A DNA stretch of 5,674 bases from an uncultured Phycisphaerales bacterium. GTDB lineage: Bacteria; Planctomycetota; Phycisphaerae; Phycisphaerales; UBA1924. The stretch is taken from the NCBI GenBank assembly GCA_937891445.1, contig CALAFV010000271.1:1-5674 (forward strand), in the 5' to 3' direction. Shown piece by piece: positions 1 to 5,674 of the stretch. Every line of letters begins with the position of its first letter. The stretch's first letter is position 1. The notes beneath the pieces are model-generated. The model did not search any database and was not told where the DNA came from. It saw only the letters and a list, made by a program, of their open reading frames with translations. The position numbers and the translations under genes are program-made.

Positions 1-1
1 G

Positions 2-181
2 AACTCGACCGAGCCGTTCGGGCCGCCGTCGCTGGGGATCGACCTGGACCGGGCGTTCATCGATCGGATGGTGCGCGAACACATGGAGCGCCGCCGCGAT
101 CACGGGCAGCGGCTGTACATGCTCTTGGTGCTGTCGATCTGGGCAGACTGGATGGGGCGCGTGATGCGCGGGGCCGCGTAG
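2..181 (+). CDS. C-terminal fragment of asparagine synthetase (glutamine-hydrolysing)-like protein
   Basis: Only the last 59 residues and the TAG stop are in the window; the gene enters from the left edge. The frame reads DRAFIDRMVREHMERRRDHG followed by QRLYMLLVLSIWADWMGRV. This matches the end of AsnB-type enzymes: a short helix (x-R-x-x-V-x-x-x-L/M-x-x-E-H), a G/D-H segment, then the closing helix of the form R-L-(W/Y)-x-L-L-V-L-x-x-W. AsnB enzymes couple glutamine hydrolysis to ATP-dependent amidation of aspartate in the cytoplasm; related proteins amidate sugars or peptides in capsule and exopolysaccharide clusters. The catalytic N-terminal glutaminase and ATP-pyrophosphatase domains are outside the window, so activity cannot be judged. 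The alternative frame across the same bases is arginine/glycine-rich and looks non-coding. Assignment rests on recognition of a short tail. Confidence 0.68.
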   Translation, partial: NSTEPFGPPSLGIDLDRAFIDRMVREHMERRRDHGQRLYMLLVLSIWADWMGRVMRGAA

Positions 182-209
182 TCGCGGCGGTGGCAGGGGG
201 GAGGAGGGA

Positions 210-482
210 TCAGCCGCCGGAGAGATCGGAGTCGAGCGCGGCGTCGGCGTCCGGCCGCGGGAAGGCCTGCGGCGATGTCGGGTCGGACGCGGGCTGGGGC
301 GGGGTGACTTGCTTGGCCGCGAGGCGGAACTTCAGGATCGCGATCGCCGCGAGGCGGGCCTCCTTGGGGTCGGAGAGGTCCTGGCAGATCGCCCGCAGGC
401 AGCGGAGCGCCTCGATCTGAGCGCAGGTGAGTTCGTAGGCGAGGAGGGCGTCGAGTTGGGCCTGGGTGGGGTGGTGGTTCAT
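210..482 (-). CDS. Hypothetical 90-residue protein, helical with Pro/Asp-rich tail
   Basis: I do not recognise this protein. Starting at the ATG at 480-482 (MNHHPTQAQL), residues 4-60 look alpha-helical with regular Leu/Ala/Ile spacing. Two cysteines lie in the segment LTCAQIEALRCLRAICQDL together with a third near its end. Residues 61-90 form a proline-, aspartate- and serine-rich, probably disordered tail. No signal peptide or membrane segment is visible, so it is probably cytoplasmic. The in-frame ATG at 600-602 would add 40 residues, but I chose the internal start because GGGAGA (492-497) lies 9 nt before it and a promoter-like pair lies at 520-548, inside the would-be extension. It is convergent with the asparagine synthetase-like gene (28 bp between stops) and downstream of the DUF481 gene on the same strand. 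Its helical core could be a small protein-protein interaction module, but no function can be assigned. Confidence 0.6.
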   Translation of the reverse strand: MNHHPTQAQLDALLAYELTCAQIEALRCLRAICQDLSDPKEARLAAIAILKFRLAAKQVTPPQPASDPTSPQAFPRPDADAALDSDLSGG

Positions 483-652
483 CGACGACGGTCTCCCAAG
501 CGAGGGTGCGGTTGGGAGGACGATATCGACGGAGCCGCCCGATTGCAAGGGTAATGTTCGGATTTTCAGCCCAAGGTCGCAGACAAAGCCGCCGCCCGTC
601 ATGGGGTGGGGCTGTGGGCGAGCGTGCTGTCGGCTGGCAGGCCCGGCGGCGG
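483..652. other. Intergenic region between two minus-strand genes
   Basis: This 170-bp gap lies between the stop of the DUF481 gene and the start of the 90-residue gene. It holds the promoter-like pair at 520-548. I see no convincing GC hairpin followed by a T-run for ending DUF481 transcription, so read-through into the small gene is possible. Confidence 0.5.
520..548 (-). promoter_or_regulatory. Putative sigma70-type promoter of the 90-residue gene
   Basis: Reading the minus strand, TTGCAA (548-543) and TATCGT (525-520) are separated by exactly 17 bp. Each matches four of six positions of the TTGACA/TATAAT consensus. The -10 box ends 37 nt before the ATG at 482, leaving a leader of about 30 nt that contains GGGAGA at 497-492. 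In this GC-rich stretch an AT-rich hexamer pair at ideal spacing is notable but could arise by chance. It supports the shorter start of the gene. Confidence 0.35.
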
Positions 653-1600
653 TTACCAGGGGATCACGAGCAGGATGAAGTAGTCGAAGTCGTTCCGCTT
701 CCGGCCCTCCGGCGTGCTGTCGTAGCGGTCCTCGATCCCCATCTTCAGCGAGATCTTGCTCTTGGGGTCGAGCAGGAGTTCGTACGCGGCCTTCGCGACG
801 AAGCGGTACGGACCGAACTCATCCAGCGCCGGGAAGAAGTCGAAGTTGGCGGTCACCCGCGAGCGATCGTCGATCCGGTGGGCAAAGTCCAGACCGAGTA
901 AGCCCTCGGGGGTGATGTCCTCGTTTTCGCCGCCGACTTCCTGCGAGATACCGGCACCGGCCCGGAGGTTGAGCAGCGTGTCCTCGGTCCGGATCGCCTC
1001 GTAACCGATACCGCCGAAGACGCCCCAGCGGACGTCCCAATCCTGGAACTCGTCGTACTCGAGGAAGCCCAGCACGAACGGCCGCCAGCGGCTTTCCCCC
1101 TGCGGGAGCCAGTCGTTGCGGGCGTCGATGCGAGCCTTGTTCTCGGTGTTGTTCCCTTCCTCGGTGGCGTAGATGTAGCGGGCGTCGAAACTGGTTTCGA
1201 TGAACGTGTCGTTGCGCTTGCCGTTCACGCCGCCGCGGAGGCTGAGGCGCTCGGTGTTGCCGGAGGAGCCGGTGAGACCGAGGTCGATGCTCCCCGACCA
1301 CCCCTGGAAGAAGCCCGGACGCGGGGGCGGAGGAGGCGGGGGCGGGGCCTCGCCGGTGGCGACCAGCGTCCGCAGCGATTCCTTTGGAATCGTGATCGTG
1401 CCCAGAACGGGGTGCTCGATGACAAGGCCGTCGCCCTTGCGTTCCTTCAGCGTGCCGTCGAGGATCTCACCGGTGGTGAGCGTGGCCTTGACAGGCGTGC
1501 CCGGGACGCTGGGCGAGTCAGTCTGGCCAAGGGCGATGGGAGCGGAGCAGAGCAGCCCGGCAGCGGCGAGCCGGAGCATGGATTGGAGCGTTGTGGGCAT
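653..1600 (-). CDS. DUF481 family outer-membrane beta-barrel protein
   Basis: This 315-residue protein is a predicted outer-membrane protein of the DUF481 (YdiY-like) family, whose molecular role is not established. Residues 1-25 form a Sec signal peptide (hydrophobic LAAAGLLCSAPIALG, likely cleaved at ALG|Q). C18 is not in a proper lipobox. Residues 36-82 form a small beta module of the type 'L-x-x-G-x-x-x-x-G-x-L ... G-x-I-x-I-P' often found before such barrels. An uninterrupted run of eight prolines follows (86-93). From about residue 100 onward come alternating amphipathic strands beginning with the family hallmark G-x-x-x-x-x-G-N-T-E (SSGNTERLSL). The chain ends in FDYFILLVIPW, with the terminal aromatic residue expected of a BAM-targeted barrel. 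The ATG at 1598-1600 is supported by TAGGA (1613-1609) 8 nt upstream; a second ATG seven codons in would shorten the signal peptide. It is divergent from the ABC-F gene. Confidence 0.88.
   Translation of the reverse strand: MPTTLQSMLRLAAAGLLCSAPIALGQTDSPSVPGTPVKATLTTGEILDGTLKERKGDGLVIEHPVLGTITIPKESLRTLVATGEAPPPPPPPPRPGFFQGWSGSIDLGLTGSSGNTERLSLRGGVNGKRNDTFIETSFDARYIYATEEGNNTENKARIDARNDWLPQGESRWRPFVLGFLEYDEFQDWDVRWGVFGGIGYEAIRTEDTLLNLRAGAGISQEVGGENEDITPEGLLGLDFAHRIDDRSRVTANFDFFPALDEFGPYRFVAKAAYELLLDPKSKISLKMGIEDRYDSTPEGRKRNDFDYFILLVIPW
1322..1345 (-). repeat. Eight-proline hinge tract in the DUF481 protein
   Basis: Residues 86-93 are encoded by eight consecutive proline codons of mixed type (CCG, CCC and CCT), so this is a selected amino-acid run rather than a simple trinucleotide expansion. 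It separates the periplasmic beta module from the barrel. Polyproline runs stall ribosomes unless elongation factor P is present. Confidence 0.8.
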
Positions 1601-1608
1601 GGCATCGG

Positions 1609-1613
1609 TCCTA
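1609..1613 (-). promoter_or_regulatory. Ribosome binding site of the DUF481 gene
   Basis: TAGGA on the minus strand lies 8 nt before the ATG at 1600. It is the clearest Shine-Dalgarno-like sequence in the window and decides the start in favour of 1600 over the ATG at 1579. Confidence 0.5.
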
Positions 1614-1653
1614 CGGGCCCGGCGCTTCCCCCAAGCGTCGGGCTCGGCTGGAC

Positions 1654-1682
1654 ACGCTACAGGGCGGCGGCGGCTGGTGCAA
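1654..1682 (-). promoter_or_regulatory. Putative sigma70-type promoter of the DUF481 gene
   Basis: On the minus strand TTGCAC (1682-1677) and TAGCGT (1659-1654) are spaced by exactly 17 bp, and the -10 box ends 53 nt before the ATG at 1600. The pair closely resembles the one before the 90-residue gene (TTGCAA-N17-TATCGT). Experimental support is absent and the -10 match is only moderate. Confidence 0.35.
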
Positions 1683-1737
1683 GCCCCGGCCTTGCCCCGG
1701 GAGAGGCCGTGGACCGAGTGAACCGGCGTGCGCCGCG

Positions 1738-1743
1738 TACGAT
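1738..1743 (+). promoter_or_regulatory. Possible -10 box just upstream of the ABC-F start
   Basis: TACGAT (four of six to TATAAT) ends only 9 nt before the ATG at 1753. No convincing -35 lies 16-18 bp upstream, and no Shine-Dalgarno sequence is present in the intervening bases. If used, it would give a transcript with almost no leader. Weak evidence. Confidence 0.2.
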
Positions 1744-1752
1744 CCGCGTTCC

Positions 1753-4040
<2,288 letters not shown>

Positions 4041-4044
<4 letters not shown>

Positions 4045-4811
4045 ACGACGAGCGAGTGCATCTGACGCGCCGCGAGGTGCTGATTTCCGGCGGGCTCCTG
4101 GCGGGGGCCGCGCTGATGGGGGGCTTGTCGGGGTGCGGCGGGACTCGCGGGCCCTCGAGCGCCCTCCCCGGTCCGCTGTGGCCGTCGGATTCCAGCGGGC
4201 CGGTCGTCGCGCAGCCCACGCCCACGCGGCTGCCGCAACCGGCGCCCGACCTGTCGCTCCCGGAGGGGGTGATGCCGCGGTCGGCGTGGACGCGGGCCGG
4301 CGTGGCCAACCCGCGCGACATCAACCCGATGAACGGGATCAACCGGATCACCGTGCACCATGACGGGATGCCGCCGGTGGACCTGCGGCACGAGGGGGAC
4401 GTCAAGGCGCGGCTGGAGCAGATCCGGCGGGCGCACGTCACGCGGCGCGACGGGCCGTTCGCCGACATCGGGTACCACTACATCATCGACCCGACCGGGC
4501 GGATCTGGGAGGGTCGGTCGATCCGCTACCAGGGCGCGCACGTCAAGGACGCCAACGAGCACAACCTGGGCATCATGCTGCTGGGGCACTTCAACCACCA
4601 GCGGCCGACGCCGCAGGCCCTGGCGGCGCTGGACCGGTTCGTGGCGAGCCAGATGGCGCGGTACAACGTGCCGCTCTCCCGGGTGTACACGCACCAGGAG
4701 ATCAAGCCGACCGAGTGCCCCGGGTATCACCTGCAGCGGTACATGCTGCAGACGCGCGGGCGCGGCGGGACGCTGGCCCTCGCCGCCAGCCGCGGCGGGC
4801 TCGCGGGGTGA
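4041..4811 (+). CDS. Tat-exported lipoprotein N-acetylmuramoyl-L-alanine amidase (Amidase_2/PGRP fold)
   Basis: This 256-residue protein is a predicted zinc amidase that cuts the bond between N-acetylmuramic acid and L-alanine in peptidoglycan. The N-terminus has a twin-arginine motif (TRREVLI, 9-15), a hydrophobic stretch and a lipobox LSGC (29-32), so it is probably Tat-exported and lipid-anchored at C32. A Pro/Ser-rich tether (about 36-75) follows. The catalytic domain (about 78-235) shows the PGRP/T7-lysozyme zinc set: H106 in TVHHDG, H218 in YTHQE and C226 in TECPG, with catalytic-type Y145 in IGYHYIID and T224 two residues before the cysteine. All expected active-site residues are present, so it should be a true hydrolase rather than a recognition-only protein. 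The ATG at 4041 is preferred over the in-frame ATG at 3990 because it gives a normal short signal-peptide n-region. It overlaps the ABC-F stop by ATGA. It is convergent with oxyR. Confidence 0.9.
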
Positions 4812-5674
4812 TCAGGCGTGCGGTTCTGACGACGCGGGGGCGCGGAGGGCTTTGAGCACATTGGGAAGCGAGGCCACCAGCCGCGCGGCGGCGCGCGGGC
4901 GGGTGCGTCCGCGCCGCCATGCCACGGCCAACTGCCGCGTCGGCCGGCTCTGGCGCAGGTGCAGATAGCGCCAGCGGCTCTGGCCGTAGGCCGCCGCGGC
5001 GCACTCGGGAACGATCGAGACGCCCATGCCGGCGGCGACGAGTTCGAAGACGGTCGCGAGTTGCGCGGTGCGGCACACGATCGTGGGTGAGACGCCGCGC
5101 GAGGCGCAGAAGCCCTGGATCTGCCGCCCGAGGCAGTGGGCCTCGTCCAGCGCGATGGCGGGCTGCCCGCGGAGGTCGGCGAGTGTGATGAAGGGGCGGG
5201 TCGCGGAGGCATGGCCGGCCGGGACCGCGACGAGCAGTTCCTCCTGCGCGAGCACCTCGACGTCGAGGCGGTCGTCCTCCAGCGGGGTGCTGACCAGGGC
5301 GCAGTCGATCTCGCCGGCGGCCAGGGCCTCGACAAGGTTTTCGGTGTAGTCCTCGCGCAGCGTGACGCGGCAGGCGGGCATCTCGCTCCGCAGAGCCGCG
5401 AGGGCGGCGGGGACGACGTACGGCGCGATCGTTGGGATCGCGCCCAGCGCGAGGCTGCCGGCGCCGGCCTCGACGTCGGCGGTCAGGCCGCTCTCGATCG
5501 ACTCGATCTCCGCGAGGATGCGCCTTGCCCGCGGGAGCAGGGCTCTGCCCGCGTCGGTGGGGCACATGCCGCGCGGCGTGCGGTCGAACAGGGGCGTGCC
5601 GAGGCTCTCCTCGAGTTTGCGCAGCGCGAGGCTCAGCGACGGCTGCGCGACGCCGCACCGGGCTGCGGCGCGGC
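4812..5674 (-). CDS. oxyR: LysR-family hydrogen-peroxide sensor OxyR (N-terminus beyond the window)
   Basis: The reading frame runs off the right edge; 286 residues are visible. The first 35 are the recognition part of the LysR winged helix-turn-helix (VAQPSLSLALRKLEESLG then LFDRT). The rest is the periplasmic-binding-like effector domain. Compared from memory with E. coli OxyR (305 residues), adding 19 to the visible numbering places T100 (IPTIAPY), T129 (DYTENL), H198-C199 (AHCLGRQ) and C208 (GFCAS) at the E. coli positions without gaps. C199 is the peroxide-reacting cysteine and C208 its disulfide partner, so this is most likely a functional peroxide-responsive regulator of catalase, peroxiredoxin or Dps-type genes. 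About 19 N-terminal residues and the promoter are missing. The internal ATG at 5567 is not the start, since it would remove the DNA-binding domain. The C-terminal end is Arg/Pro/Ala-rich. Confidence 0.85.
   Translation of the reverse strand, partial: RAAARCGVAQPSLSLALRKLEESLGTPLFDRTPRGMCPTDAGRALLPRARRILAEIESIESGLTADVEAGAGSLALGAIPTIAPYVVPAALAALRSEMPACRVTLREDYTENLVEALAAGEIDCALVSTPLEDDRLDVEVLAQEELLVAVPAGHASATRPFITLADLRGQPAIALDEAHCLGRQIQGFCASRGVSPTIVCRTAQLATVFELVAAGMGVSIVPECAAAAYGQSRWRYLHLRQSRPTRQLAVAWRRGRTRPRAAARLVASLPNVLKALRAPASSEPHA

Noticed and set aside
181..220. Possible terminator between the asparagine synthetase-like gene and the 90-residue gene
   Set aside because: Only a loose CGGCGG/CCGCCG pairing with a 23-base loop and no T-run; not enough to call.
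483..602. 40-residue N-terminal extension of the 90-residue protein
   Set aside because: It contains the promoter-like pair at 520-548, and a ribosome-binding-like sequence precedes the internal ATG at 482.
1591..1752. 54-codon N-terminal extension of ABC-F
   Set aside because: It overlaps the DUF481 start and the divergent promoter region, is Gly/Pro/Arg-rich, and the family's first strand begins at the ATG at 1753.
4360..4968. Plus-strand frame rich in Thr/Arg/Gly/Trp over the amidase
   Set aside because: It is a shifted-frame shadow of the amidase gene, low in complexity and without motifs.

Overview
The window is very GC-rich and gene-dense, with G/C-ending codons throughout. It carries an outer-membrane beta-barrel protein and a Tat-type lipoprotein amidase, so the organism has a Gram-negative-type envelope. 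The overall style (DUF481 protein with an N-terminal beta module and polyproline hinge, weak Shine-Dalgarno signals, a GGTATACT-type -10 box) would suit a Planctomycetota/Phycisphaerae-like bacterium. That placement is inference; no rRNA or other phylogenetic marker is present.

Layout, left to right. (1) The last 59 codons of a plus-strand gene resembling the C-terminus of glutamine-hydrolysing asparagine synthetase (2-181). (2) A 90-residue minus-strand protein of unknown function (210-482), convergent with (1). (3) A minus-strand DUF481 outer-membrane protein (653-1600). (4) A 152-bp divergent intergenic region holding the promoters of (3) and (5). (5) A plus-strand ABC-F ATPase (1753-4044) with two complete nucleotide-binding domains and a C-terminal coiled coil. 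(6) A plus-strand Tat/lipoprotein PGRP-type N-acetylmuramoyl-L-alanine amidase (4041-4811), whose ATG overlaps the ABC-F stop as ATGA. (7) A minus-strand LysR-family regulator with the diagnostic OxyR residues (4812-5674), cut by the right window edge. Genes (6) and (7) are tail to tail, with stop codons touching as TGATCA.

The genes look like ordinary housekeeping and envelope functions rather than one dedicated system. I see no defence island, mobile element, CRISPR array or RNA gene. The points most worth checking are: the doubtful C-terminal tail of the ABC-F gene, where an eight-G run decides between three reading outcomes; two minus-strand promoters of near-identical form (TTGCAM-N17-TAKCGT); the 90-residue unknown protein; and the complete OxyR peroxide-sensing residue set.
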